64,000 nucleotides of DNA, from NCBI GenBank assembly GCA_021307315.1, contig JAJSPD010000041.1:186001-250000 (forward strand), in the 5' to 3' direction. The stretch comes from Bisporella sp. PMI_857 (taxonomy: Eukaryota > Ascomycota > Leotiomycetes > Helotiales > Helotiaceae). Shown in pieces: positions 44,498 through 54,965 of the stretch (within the stretch, counting starts at the first letter, position 1; the number at the start of each line of letters is the position of its first letter). The position numbers and the translations under genes are program-made. The notes beneath the pieces are model-generated. The model ran no database searches, was not told where the DNA came from, and saw only the letters and a list, made by a program, of their open reading frames with translations.

Positions 44498-45819
44498 TTA
44501 GTCTACCCATGCCCCTAGCAATCTTATATTTGTCCCGGATCGTAGCTTCTCCCAGTATTCGTCCTGTTCCCTTTTTTTCTGATCTTTCGTTATTAATGCT
44601 TTTTCGGGGTCAAGTAGTTTGAACTTCAAGATACCAACAAATCCGTCAGTGGTGGCGTAAGCAAAGTACTTTCCGTTAGGGCTAAAGACCGTATGTATCA
44701 CTGAAGGGTTCGTTCTCGGTGCGTCTCGGAATGCGTTGAAAGAGTTGATATTGGCATGCTGAGAATTCTCCACTATCTTTTCAATCGAAACATTATAAGC
44801 TGTTGTAGATGTCCATCTAACAGGAATAGTATAGTCCGAAAGCCAGTGGAAAGTGTTCTTAATATCGTCTTTGGCGAAGAATCGAATTGTGTCTGCATCT
44901 CCAGCCACCGAAAATATGTTATAGCAGGATTTTGAGGCAGTTTGCGAGGAAGTAGGATAGAACGAAATCGCGTGAACGTCTTCCTGCTTTTCGAAAACGG
45001 TTTCTACGTGATTGTAATCATGTGATAGACTATAGCAATCTGCTACGTATATTTGCCCATGCTTGCGGCCTGTAATGAAGTTGTCGCCGTTCGGACATAA
45101 AGCAATCGAACCATACCTAGGAGTGTTCTCGACGGGCCATGGATGGTAGACTTCGTTTGGGTGTTTACTCATAGAAACACCGAAAGCGCTCACGTGTTTA
45201 TTATTAACAGTTAGGATTGCAACGTTGTCATTCCGCACTTCGAGTTTGTCAACCTGCCCGACTTCTACAGCTTGGCGGCCTGTACGGTTGAACTGCGACC
45301 TCAGATCAATAGAATCAGATTCCCAGGATTCCGGGTATAGGAATTGGACGGTTTCCTGACTTCCTATGATTATTGTCTTCCTTCCCCTGATTGTCGCGCA
45401 GGTCATTGCTGTCACTCCTTTATATTCATGGTCGTTGATATCATTCATCTGCCTTGAAGTGACGTCGAAACTTTTGATTTTATAATCTGAACATGCTAAT
45501 AGTATGACAGAATTGGGAGCCTTTACTGCAGGTTAGGTCAGAAGCAGAAGTAGACGCTGTAAAGACCTACCATATCCCAATAGAAGAACGCGCTTATGTG
45601 TGACCCGGAAGGCGTTCTAAAATATTGATAAACGCCAGTTTCGTCTTCATTTACCTTGAACCCAGTTACTTTACCGTCCGAAAGCACGGTAAATCTAGCG
45701 GAGTCAGGAGAGAAAGCAATGTCGGTTATCGAGCCATTATCTAGCCGATGTTTCGATACGGAAGGGGAAAGCAAGCGACGAATCTGCCGAATATACTTGG
45801 AAACCTGCTTTTCGAGCAA
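44498..45819 (-). CDS. WD40-repeat protein resembling RAE1/Gle2
   Basis: A first visible exon (to about 45560) encodes ITDIAFSPDSARFTVLSDGKV. After an intron near 45535-45570 the frame continues through 45448-44498. Later blades include SIALCPNGDNFITGRKHGQI, VHAISFYPTSSQ with FSVAGDADTIRFFAKDD, and VIHTVFSPNGKYFAYATTDG. The last three follow the order of RAE1 (self-pattern, [21 protein letters not shown]-like blade, final NHNGNIFAYASSYD-like blade), an mRNA-export and nuclear-pore factor. No good ATG lies in the first exon, and a stop (TAA) sits just upstream, so the 5' end is missing or in an exon I cannot place. It is more divergent than a housekeeping RAE1 should be, so a paralogue is likely. 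Confidence 0.5.
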
Positions 45820-45929
45820 GCAAGTGGTTTACACGAGGCTAGACCTTATAAGAACTTCTTGCTCCAAGATCAGTCGAATTCTATTCCCGGGAAGGCAAGA
45901 GTCTAGGTAATAAGAGAGCTCTAGAGCAA

Positions 45930-46265
45930 CAAATCCATGCGATTACGGGAGTCCCTGCCACGGCGCTTCGAGAAAACTCGGGAAGGCGAAGGTAATGAGC
46001 TTTGAGGATATCGAGGTGGCACGAGCAACGCGTGCTGCGAAAGAGGTTATAAAAGGCAAGGGAAAAAAGTGTTCGGAAGCGCAAGAGTGCTGCGGTAGAG
46101 GCAGATGAGCCAGAGCCAGACTCAGAGCCAGAAGTGGCGCGTGCTGTGGAAGAGGGCATAAACGGTAGGGGAAGCGTGCTGCGCAAGAGGCAGGTGTCCC
46201 AGAGCCAGAAGTGGCGCGGATTATCGATGCACCAGTACCATGGGGCGCGGATGATATGAGATTGT
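45930..46265 (+). pseudogene. C-terminal tail of a Fot/pogo-type transposase
   Basis: Frames give SFEDIEVARATRAAKEVIKG, then KRKSAAVEADEPEPDSEPEV and EPEVARIIDAPVPW, with frame changes between them. Basic-then-acidic tails with EVARA-x-RAA-K and GRKRKSA-x-EA..PEPEPEVAR are typical of fungal pogo-type transposases. The DNA contains an imperfect internal duplication of about 75 bp (AGAGCCAGAAGTGGCGCG repeats). The catalytic core is absent. Confidence 0.45.
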
Positions 46266-46719
46266 TGCACGAAAGAATAGAGAATCGTTACTCATTTCCT
46301 TTGGTTCGGATTTGGTTCTTGGAGGCAGGAAGTCGGATGCAATTAATCTCCGTAGCATTCTCGGCACAATAGATGAGTTATACACACCTGCAGGTCATCA
46401 GCAAGTGGGTAGACGTAGGGAGATGGTTGGCAGGATCATGCCGCGAATCTGTGCACGCTACGACTCAGCAAAGTTCGGCGCGGTTCTAGGGAGTAATGTA
46501 TTTATCTCTGCCACGCCAGGCTCCAGATGTTGCACTCTATCGCAATGAGCAGCTCATTGGCTTCAAATTTGAGGCAGTGCGCGCTGAATGGACGATATTG
46601 GCTTTAAGATATATCGTGATCGGGTGGGGTGAGGGATTCGACAGCCATATGGACAACAGTGCCCGCGCGAGATTTGAGGCAACCTATATTAAATAGAGCG
46701 ATCAGCTTGTGTATTATGA

Positions 46720-47019
46720 CTATCGAAGACGTGAAAGGGTACATCTTAATAGCGTGGAGTCGTTGATCGTCTGCCCGAAGTGGATCAACTTGATGTTACT
46801 TGGATTTGGCGGCCGTAATCCCCAGTCTCCTTGCCATCTGCTCCATAGGATCGCCTTAAGCAATTCTCCGGAAACGTCAAATGCGTCGATGTCTTGGGTA
46901 CCATGACATGGTAGGTCCGTTGTTTCGATTAGAAATGTAAACCTCTTCCCGCCGACAGTGATCAGGGAAATTGATATGGTGGATATCGGGGTCTTGGTTG
47001 GTAGGCTGGTAGACGGCAT
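46720..47019 (-). CDS. Ubiquitin-fold protein (UBL3/Rad60-SLD2-like), 3' part unclear
   Basis: The 99-codon frame has a beta-grasp start (ISLITVGGKRFTFLIETTDL), then a helix with LKAILWSRWQGDWG, and PPNPSNIKLIHFGQTINDST. These match the LKE-x-IW-x-EW...P-x-SIRLI-x-FG-x-x-L-x-D-x-x-L pattern of fungal membrane-anchored ubiquitin-fold domains. The frame ends soon after; a GTACCC donor at the end of DSTLLR could lead to a further exon, but the expected next block is not visible, so the gene may be truncated by the upstream transposase debris. Confidence 0.55.
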   Translation of the reverse strand: MPSTSLPTKTPISTISISLITVGGKRFTFLIETTDLPCHGTQDIDAFDVSGELLKAILWSRWQGDWGLRPPNPSNIKLIHFGQTINDSTLLRCTLSRLR

Positions 47020-47494
47020 ATGTAATGCGGTATCGTATTTCGAGGCTGTGTTGGTTGAGTTATTTGTTTAGTGGCTCATACTGTAGCGGAGAAATACTTG
47101 GTAGGTTGAGTTGGATGTAACAAAGCAGTATGCGACCCAGCCCCCTTTTGACATACGATTCTCCTTGGCACCCCTCCTCTATTGGCGGGATAAAGACACC
47201 CAGGGACTTCCACTTGTTAAAGGTGTTCATAAGTCCAATAAAGGAATCGATCCCTTCCTCTCAGAGATCCAAATTGGGCTATCCTTTCTGCTGTACGTCC
47301 TGCACAGCCATCATGCATGTCAAACCTCAGAAGCGAAACCTTGGAGATCATGGTTTAACACCATAAATACTTGATTCAAAACAAATCCATCACCCGTCGA
47401 AAATTTCAACACATGTTCAATGTATTGTAAATTCCTCGATTGTCACCGCCGCAACTCTCATCTATCAAATTGCCCCCGAGCTTCTTCCTCCACT
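47020..47494. other. Divergent intergenic region
   Basis: Lies between the minus-strand ubiquitin-fold gene and the plus-strand gene at 47495, so it probably holds both promoters. No ORF with protein character. Confidence 0.45.
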
Positions 47495-48112
47495 ATGACA
47501 GAACCAAACCCCAGCAACAATACCGACGCACCTATTCATCTACCCGCCACACGCCAACAGTCACACTCCACCCATCGAGGTATTGCTAAACAAATCGATG
47601 AGTCAAATGGAAAATTACCTCCTGCATCGCACGATCACAACAATTTCAAGGACAAAGACATCGCGGCACCCTCTACATCAAAATATGAGACATGGGGAGG
47701 AGGCGTTTTCACCCCACAGTACACCAATCAAAAATACTCAGACGATTCCATCACCACAGTCGTCGTGCTGAACGTAATCCCCTCAGCAAAATCAGTTGTT
47801 CCCAATGTTGAGAGAGAGGAGACACATGACAGCAAGGTCACCAAGATTACAAACATCTTCCAAAGGAGAAAGGAAAAGAAGGATAGTGGGAAGACAGGGC
47901 TTATGAAGGTGGTATTCATGCCTATGAGGGATTATAATAAGTGGTTTGCAAAGGATAACGACGGTGTTTATATTGGGACGGGGCCGAGCAGGGAGTGGAA
48001 CGAGGACGAACTTGAGGAAAAATTCGGCGCTTACAGGCCGGCAAAGGGTGAACAGGGGATCAATGCTGGCAGCATTGACAGAATGTTAAATGCAAAAGCT
48101 AGGGGGCTATAG
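47495..48112 (+). CDS. Conserved fungal hypothetical protein
   Basis: Single-exon frame of 205 codons from the ATG at 47495 (an in-frame ATG at 47420 would add 25 residues). The N-terminal half is low-complexity (Ser, Asn, Thr, His). The C-terminal 70 residues are distinctive: TGLMKVVFMPMRDYNKWFAK followed by DNDGVYIGTGPSREW and an acidic-basic helix. The pattern MKVV-x-M-x2-x-x-Y-x-KWFA-x-D-x-x-G-x-Y-x-GTEP recurs in small proteins of Leotiomycetes and relatives. Function unknown; no signal peptide or membrane span. Confidence 0.65.
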   Translation: MTEPNPSNNTDAPIHLPATRQQSHSTHRGIAKQIDESNGKLPPASHDHNNFKDKDIAAPSTSKYETWGGGVFTPQYTNQKYSDDSITTVVVLNVIPSAKSVVPNVEREETHDSKVTKITNIFQRRKEKKDSGKTGLMKVVFMPMRDYNKWFAKDNDGVYIGTGPSREWNEDELEEKFGAYRPAKGEQGINAGSIDRMLNAKARGL

Positions 48113-48220
48113 TTAAGGGATTTAAACAGAGAAAGTAGCATCGCAAGCTGTCGAGTGCAAGAGTGTTGGTTTAGTGGTTTAGTAGGGATTTGTTTAAGAT
48201 TTCAAAATCGGGCCACGGGG

Positions 48221-49081
48221 TCAATCACGAAAAGGCAACTTCACATTTCTCCAAGGTCTGGGTTCATCTGATCCCTTTGAGCTTTTTCTTCCAACAACGT
48301 AGATAGGTATTCTTTGTCGAAATAAAAATATTTTGTACAGCCTGCGGATCTCTTCCTCCAGCCGCCTGAATGCCTGGTCCCTTCTCTCCCCGTAATTTGG
48401 CACCATAGACACATCGAAGATCCCGGTTAAGCAGTACACTTCATCCTCTTCAATGGTAGTATTGCGGCGCTCTGCCCGGGATCTCCGCTCTTTGATTCTG
48501 AAATTCGATAATGCATCGCCTCGGAGAGCTTTGTTTGCGATGCCGGTAATTTCGTGTATCTTAGACTCAAGTGAGAACTTGCTCCTAAGTTGCTCACCCT
48601 GGGAGCTGAAGAAGTCAACCAGCCTTGGTGCGATGAGCTCCTGAAGCGTCCAGCCTCGAGTGAACCATCGACTCTTCCTGAAGGCTTCCTCCCATGCCCT
48701 CTGGTCATCCGCCGCGGTGTCGGGCTTGGAGATATCCGAAAGGTAGACGTAGCAGCGTGCAGCGTTCTGATACCACCGAAACATGGAATTGATCGCCGCG
48801 CCAAGCTCGACCGCATTCTTCTTATCGATGCAGCAGGTGTCCACCCAGAAGTATCCAAGTCCATCGGCTGCGGCCTGCTTCGCGCAAAACTGAATCTTCC
48901 TCCACCCAGCCTTGCTCACAATCTTGCTCATGTCCGCGCTGACTTGGATATCCTAAAAGATGACCTCCTCTTTTCCCCAGGTATGAGAGAGTATTGCGTA
49001 GGCAGGGACATCGCCGCTGGTAGGTTCGCGAAAGACGATCTCGCTGTCGGGTTCGCGTCGCAAGAGGCGTATAAGAGACAT
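48221..49081 (-). pseudogene. HET-domain gene with a single nonsense codon
   Basis: From the ATG at 49081 (MSLIRLLRREPDSE) the frame shows YAILSHTWGKEEVIF, then a TAG at 48953-48955 where HET proteins have Gln (CAG), then QFCAKQAAADGLGYFW, VDTCCIDKKNAVELGAAINS, FTRGWTLQELIAP and YCLTGIFDVSMVPNYGE. The protein would be 286 residues and contain only the HET (TIR-like cell-death) domain, with a short basic tail. It is a paralogue of the HET domain at 18.7-19.4 kb. The only lesion is the C-to-T type stop, so inactivation is recent, unless the stop is a sequencing error or the downstream ATG at 48931 is used. Confidence 0.8.
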
Positions 49082-49691
49082 AGGTAGAGGTTTGCGAGCG
49101 ATCTCATGGCAAGCGCGACTCGTATCACTCGTTCGGCATATTCGCGCAAGCACTGCGATTTAAATGTCGACAGGATGCGAAGCAGACGTCGAAGAACTGA
49201 CAGTGAGAAGGATACGCAGTCGTGATCGTAGGAGCCGCCCACGAGGCTGCATCGAGGCGCAGCCTGGCCAGCCACTTGCATGGCGAAGGCAGATCGAACG
49301 CAAAGGGACGCTTCATTTTATTGGAAACCCTACACTACAGACTGTTGAGATGCTGGAGGCTATTTCAGATCTTACATGTCTGGTAAAATTTTATGGGTTA
49401 CATACACAAGAAGCTCTTCCAGGATGTGTGAAACGCCGTGGCGGTAATTGTGGGTCATGAAAGTCACCATACTTCTTGAGGTCTTTCAGCCTTTTCTTTC
49501 TTCTATTTTCTGCTTCACACCTCTTCCTTTATCCCAATTCACCATCAATTACTTTTGACTTTAGACGCTTCTATTATTTACGAAGTACAGATCCCTCTTT
49601 ACGCACAAGTAATTGGCATGGCTGCTGTAGTCATATCATCTGATAGCTCCTCACCAGGCTCTTCTACAGTACATCAGATTGGTCCGTAATA
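49082..49691. other. No assignable gene
   Basis: Overlapping ORFs at 49125-49460 have no motif. The last two bases are the TA target of the next element. Confidence 0.45.
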
Positions 49692-49769
49692 CAGTGAAAC
49701 CTGGTTATATCGGAATGCTCCGTGCCACCCCAGCATTCCGATATATAGAGGTTTCCGGTATAGCGAGTT

Positions 49770-51856
49770 TCATAAATATGTATAACTAAGCATAAAAGTA
49801 TAAAAAGTACAAAAAGCTTATACATATATCACGTGTTTGTTAAAAATGAGTATTATTAAGCAGGATTTCTACGCTTTTTACATCGGAACCTAACAAACTG
49901 GTAACGCGCGCTCCGCACGCCGATGCCCTGAAACGGGGGGGCTCAGAGGTGGCGAAAGGAGAAGGTAGAAAGCTAGCGTTGTTGGCAGGAGAAAGTTGTG
50001 GCCTGAAATATGAGGCTGATATAAACCGAGCTATGGAATATTATTATTATTATTATTATTATTATTCCTTTTAACGTGCTGTATCAGTCGAGGACTATGT
50101 AACACGGCTAGGCCCCCAGGCCTGGCCCTCAGGCAGGCCCCTTCTCGAGAGCTTCGCGATCCTAATAACAGTAACAAATACTGTGGTTCTGAATATGCTT
50201 TTGTCCGAGAGTAAAAAGGAAGACGCAGGAGCACCAAGTACCCTACAAGGACTGTACTAGCCAATATTAATAGACCAGTAGCCTTAACATACTTCTTCCA
50301 AAAACCTCTCATGTATTCCAGTGAGTGTTGGGGATCGAGTCCCTGTATATAACCAAAGCCTTCATTCTTCTTTCCTTCTTCTTTTGCCCCTCAAATCCAC
50401 CTTCAAGCATTTCTTCCCTTCTGCAAATGCTTTATTCTTTCTGCCGGCCCTGCTGTCTCTTTCCCAAGGCTTATTCTCGTCGTTTTCTTAGTAGTCAACG
50501 CTGTTCGTAGCTCGTACTAGGTGCCCAGAGGTTAGTCCCCCTTAGCGAAGGGCATAGAAACCGCAAAAAGGTAGGTAGATGTAGTTGTAAAAAATTGCTT
50601 CGAGGTCGGATTGAGCGGCGAGAGACTTGTATTTCTAACCTAAGCTATGTACATGAAGAGGTTCGACGTGCTCTAATCTACGCAAGAGCCCTCTTAATAT
50701 CTTTCCTGCTAATCGAAGGGTCGTCGCGGTAGCTCTCCTTCTTTTGATCTGCTTCGAGGGTTCCGGGGCCCAATCCATCACCCTATATCTCTCCCGCAGT
50801 TTGCTCCTTAAGCCTACCCCATGCCTGCCACCCTACTGGACTCTGAACATGCTATTGTAGACCGACACGCGCTTCCGTCCTCTCGAGCCATATAGACAGT
50901 GTCTCTGTCGCTGCCATTATACGCTGCGCCCCATAGCTATTAACTACTTCGCGCTACCTTGCCACATCTCTGCTCACAGCAAGGCCGACCGTGCCTCGCA
51001 GAAGTTGCTACTATAGAACCCAAGCCTGCGGCTCTATAGCAACGTGTCCGCTCCCACTAACCAAAACGTGTGCTTTGTTTTCCTCTGTGTGTGTTCCAAA
51101 CCTAGTATCTCCGATGGCTCGTCATGCCCCAGTTCCTCTTCAGCTGCCGGCCCTTCTGCCTTGTCTGTTGTAGGATCGCGTGGTCAAAAAAGGGGCTGGT
51201 ATTGTTTTCGTGTGATCCCGTAGATTCGTCCTTGGGCCTGTCGCTACAGCGGTCTTCTTTCGTGATCGAAATCGCGTCCAACCATTACCCTCTGAGTACG
51301 CAGCACTTCTCAACAAGATCCCCAACTTTCTCCCAGTCTCTCCTACCCGCGCAGCGCGTACACCACCTCAGATTCCCTTTCTTTATCGAATGCTTTGACC
51401 TTTTCCACACGTTGAGTCTTCCTAGAGCGTTTGCCGCGCTTCCGCGGGGCTCCGATAAAAAGGCGAAAACTCTGCCTACGCCCCAGAGGTGTCCTGTCTG
51501 CCCGGTACAGCCATTGCTGCTCAGGCCATTAACAGCGTAGAATTAATGACGAGCTTGCTTGCAAGGCAAGGGACCGAACAGTCGGATGGTTTTCGTACCC
51601 GTTTCGCTGGCAGAATCCTCTGTTCTGAAAAGGCCACGTCAGCCACCCCCTCGCGACGCCCTCGGCGACAACGAGGAAGTATCGACAGCGACCTTAATCA
51701 GCTCCAGCTGGTGACTTTGTTTTACCTCAGGTATCTTCCTCTCTGAGGTCATTGAGTGTTGCGAGCTATGGAATAAAAGGAGGGCAAATCACGTGGCACG
51801 GTCAACAATAGATTGGTTATTAGTGACGTGATAGTGAGCAATTTCAATGTAGAAGG
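49770..51856. other. Interior of the pogo-bounded interval, no gene recognised
   Basis: An (ATT)n tract lies at 50039-50066. Minus frames around 51440-51330 and 50770-50690 look protein-like (a Lys/Arg/Glu-rich stretch ending SEVVYALRG) but are short and interrupted. GC content is near 50 % from 50.6 to 51.8 kb, unlike the AT-rich ends. Confidence 0.4.
50039..50066. repeat. ATT trinucleotide microsatellite
   Basis: About nine consecutive ATT units. They create a poly-Asn tail in a spurious minus ORF. Confidence 0.95.
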
Positions 51857-54145
51857 TCACTGGCATGCATCATCAAAGATCGCTTTACTGGTGTGATGGA
51901 AGAACTGGGCAACGGCAACTGGATTCGACGTTGCTGTCGCTTGGCGGATTGCTGCATTAGCAGTCGGGAAGGCGTCTCCGGAATATTCAACGCCGGCCAA
52001 CAGCAGGACTAGTGGGTTCCTCAAGTCAGAGGGGTTAATCGTTATCCAAAAAGCAGGCATTCCATCTCGCACGATCAAGCCTTTGATTTCGGACCGCCTC
52101 TTTAGCTTTTGTGAGAAAGACTCCGGTACTCGCATCCCAATGGTCACAATATTTCGTTGTAGCCGTTGAATCACAGGGTCGTCAATGACTGCTCCGTCGG
52201 CAACAGCCTTTGCAGCATCCTCCAGCTGGTCAATTGTCAAAGAGGCTATGTCGCCTTCGGCCGACCTCCAGTTTCGACGTTTGACGAGTAGGGCATTTCC
52301 AAGAGACGAACTCCGGAGTTGTAATACATCGTAAAGAAGGTACATAAAGGTCTTGTGGCGTGCGAATCTGCAAGGGTGATTAGACTTGGAGTTCACTTCA
52401 CAACAGTGGACAATGGTGGCTTGCCTTCTGCTATGGTGATTCAGAGCCCACTCTGCAAAAGCCGTAAGCGATACCGGGACCGTCCTCTCGTCTTGGTGAC
52501 CCCCCGTTCCAGTTGGAAAGAGGGTAGGGAAAGCAGCGGTAAAGAAATAAGGCTGTTCCCAATTGTTCATCAGCGCGGACTGCCCGCGTACTGCATAAGA
52601 TATCGTCGGCATGACTCCCTGCCTATGTCCAGGCTCATATATAACCTCTTCTGTAGTCGGTACACTTTCATCGGCGCCATATCGGTCGCGAGCCACCACC
52701 TCTCGTAAGGTGTCTATCATCCGTGCATTGGGATCTTGGCGTTCTCCATTGACATCTGTGTAGATAGAACCGCTTATTAACGCTTCGTGGCCATCCACAC
52801 CGAGAACCGCATCTTGCGCGGCATGAAGATCATTTTCATAATTGCCGGTCTCGAGGTTAACTGTGTATCCCTCACGTTCGTGGTGGTCCGAGCTTCCCAG
52901 ACAGATAATGTTGTCACGGATTTCGGGCGGGATAAAATCTTCACTCCAGCCGCCCATCAAGGCATGGTTGATGGTGAGGTCGTGATAGAGAAGGCTGTAC
53001 CGAACCAGATATTGCAAGGCCGCCAGGACCTTATCCTTCCGAACCTGCAAGAACGGCTTCAGCTCTGCATCGGCCGGCGCTCGTTTGCCCAGCCAGAATA
53101 CCTTAATTAGATTATCCAGCCTCAGCTCGGGACTGGGGAGGATCTGAAGAAGCGGTCCCGGATCCTGCGGAATGACGATCATATGACCTCGCAATGCATT
53201 ATAGTTGGAGGGAGAGGGACGGCCTCCGGGCCGTAATTTGAGGATAGTGCCGACAGGATGACATTTCGCAATGAGACACTCTTCGACTGCTGTAAGATCT
53301 TCTAAGACAGACGGATAGTCCTGACATGTCGTAACGTTGACAAGGATTGACGCGGAGAACTTCGGAATGCTGCCACGACTAACTGCCCCGTGACAGGCCG
53401 CACAGAAGTCCCAAGAGTTTTCGTGATGGCCACAACGATCGAGGGTACGTTGTGGTGGTAAGATGAAATCGGCCTGGCCATCAATCTTATAAATATCTGG
53501 CGCAGCGACGAACCTGCCGCAGGAACAGCACACAGATCTCAACGACGCGGCCGACATCTCATCTTCATATTTGCTCACAGAAGTTCGGATATGCGATGAT
53601 GCAATCTTTGGAGGAAATGCTTCAGAGGCAGCCTCTCGAAGCTTGAATTCATCCTCCAGCAAACAGACTGCAAGCTTCACAGCCTCCAAGCTTCACAGCC
53701 TCCGGTGCCGTATCATGTTCCGTCGTCCTTTGTCTCTTGATCTTTGGAGACAAGAGTGTGAGGGGATTCACGTCGTGCTGGCGCCTCCTTTTGTCCAGCA
53801 CTATCGTCGATAGGGGTTCTGGCGAGACTGGCGTAGACACCATAGATGGGCCACCCGCAGGTGGCAATAACGGACTCGCCTGTCCAGAGAGAAGAGTAGC
53901 TGGCCGAAGACGGAAAGGATTCTTTGGAGGCTCCTTATTCGACCTTCTTGCATCAGAATACTGGTATCTTTTCATCCTATCCTAGGGCCAAAAATTCATT
54001 ATAAGAGCATAAAAATAGAGAGAACAGATATACACACTAAACAATGGATACAGGTCTTCTTCCGCTTCCCATCCGGCCATTGTGCGAAGCTGCATAGTGG
54101 TAACTTCTCAGCACAACTTGAACAGTAGACCCGGTCTGAAGACAT
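51857..54145 (-). pseudogene. Helitron-like replicase, N-terminal half only
   Basis: An N-terminal Cys cluster (VYCSSCAEKLPLCSFAQW, then CIHC) lies at about 54130-54050, typical of fungal Helitron proteins. After an intron near 54045-53985 comes a Pro/Ser-rich linker. The main frame (53689-51857, 610 codons) has a zinc-ribbon-like SVCCSCGRFV...CAACHGAVSRG, a region of DUF6570 type ending IPQDPGPLLQILPSPE, and the Helitron-like N block with PYFFTAAFPTLFPTGTGGHQ and PAFWITINPSDLRNPL. It stops at FDDACQ, where family members continue into the Rep nuclease, so Rep and helicase are missing. A 16-bp tandem duplication (53672-53687 and 53688-53703) throws the linker out of frame with the main ORF. 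Confidence 0.75.
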
Positions 54146-54600
54146 TGCGACCGCCCCAAAAGTGCGATACGCATCAGCAGGATACGAAGACAGAGAAGAG
54201 CGAAAAGCCAAAAGCGGAGGCGGCACCCCGCCAACGGCACACTTAAGCGTTCTCCTGGGATCATCCCGCGACAGCAGAAGTCAAAACGAAAAAACCAGCT
54301 CGCTCAAGAAATGGCACACGTGACAGTAATTTTTAAGACCAATCAAAACCAGCCAATTAGCGCGAAGCTCGGCGAAGGGCTGCTACGCTGGCCAACGCCA
54401 CAATTTCGGGACGCAGGGCTCGTGCCGGCGGGGATAGTTTTCCCTTTCACTTCGTTTCAGGGCATTTTCTGCAAATCCATTCCGATCACGATATAAAAAG
54501 GATTCCGATATACACAGCCAAAAACCGGCCGTTCCAGACTTCCTTTCCGATATATAGAGGTTTCCGATATAAGGAGTTCCGATATAACCAGGTTTCACTG

Positions 54601-54965
54601 TATCCCCTTGCTCCCTCGGTTTCTGGATCTTGTGAAGAGTTGTTTGACCACTTATCCTTCGCTTATGCTTTTTCAAATACAATTCTGCCTCTCCTATTCA
54701 AACTTTCTGCTTTTTGTTCGTGCATACCCTACGCTGATTGTCCTGTATCGTGCATTGACTGTACTTTTGCGCTTGCAAATTCCATTAATTTCATTTCTAT
54801 TATTTGTATTTTCCGCGATCACGATTTTGTTCGCGTTGCTATGTCTGTTAAAAAGATTTAAGACTTGTGCTCCGTTCTTTTACACCTGACGAAGAAATAA
54901 ATTATTACATGTTCATTTTCTGAATACAGCATACTTACCTTCCAGCATAAAAACGACAACTAACA
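54601..54965. other. Upstream region of the next gene
   Basis: Plus ORFs at 54608-54889 are Leu/Phe-rich and probably noncoding. The region should contain the promoter of the gene starting at 54966. Confidence 0.4.

Larger units (their letters stand above)
49692..54600. mobile_element. 4.9-kb interval bounded by pogo-type termini
   Basis: Left end CAGTGAAACCTGGTTATATC at 49692 and inverted right end finishing at 54600, each next to TA (49690-49691, 54601-54602). Subterminal TTCCGATATATAGAGGTTTCC occurs near both ends, as in the 39.4-kb element. No pogo transposase lies inside. Instead it holds a Helitron-like replicase fragment and unassigned DNA. It may be one non-autonomous element carrying captured DNA, or a pogo element whose interior was replaced by other insertions. 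Confidence 0.7.

Noticed and set aside
50031..50312. Minus ORF with a hydrophobic segment and poly-Asn tail
   Set aside because: The Asn run is the ATT microsatellite and the frame has no homologous feel; probably noncoding.
51124..51746. Plus-strand ORFs of 138 and 85 codons inside the pogo-bounded interval
   Set aside because: No domain; antisense of a more protein-like but broken minus frame.
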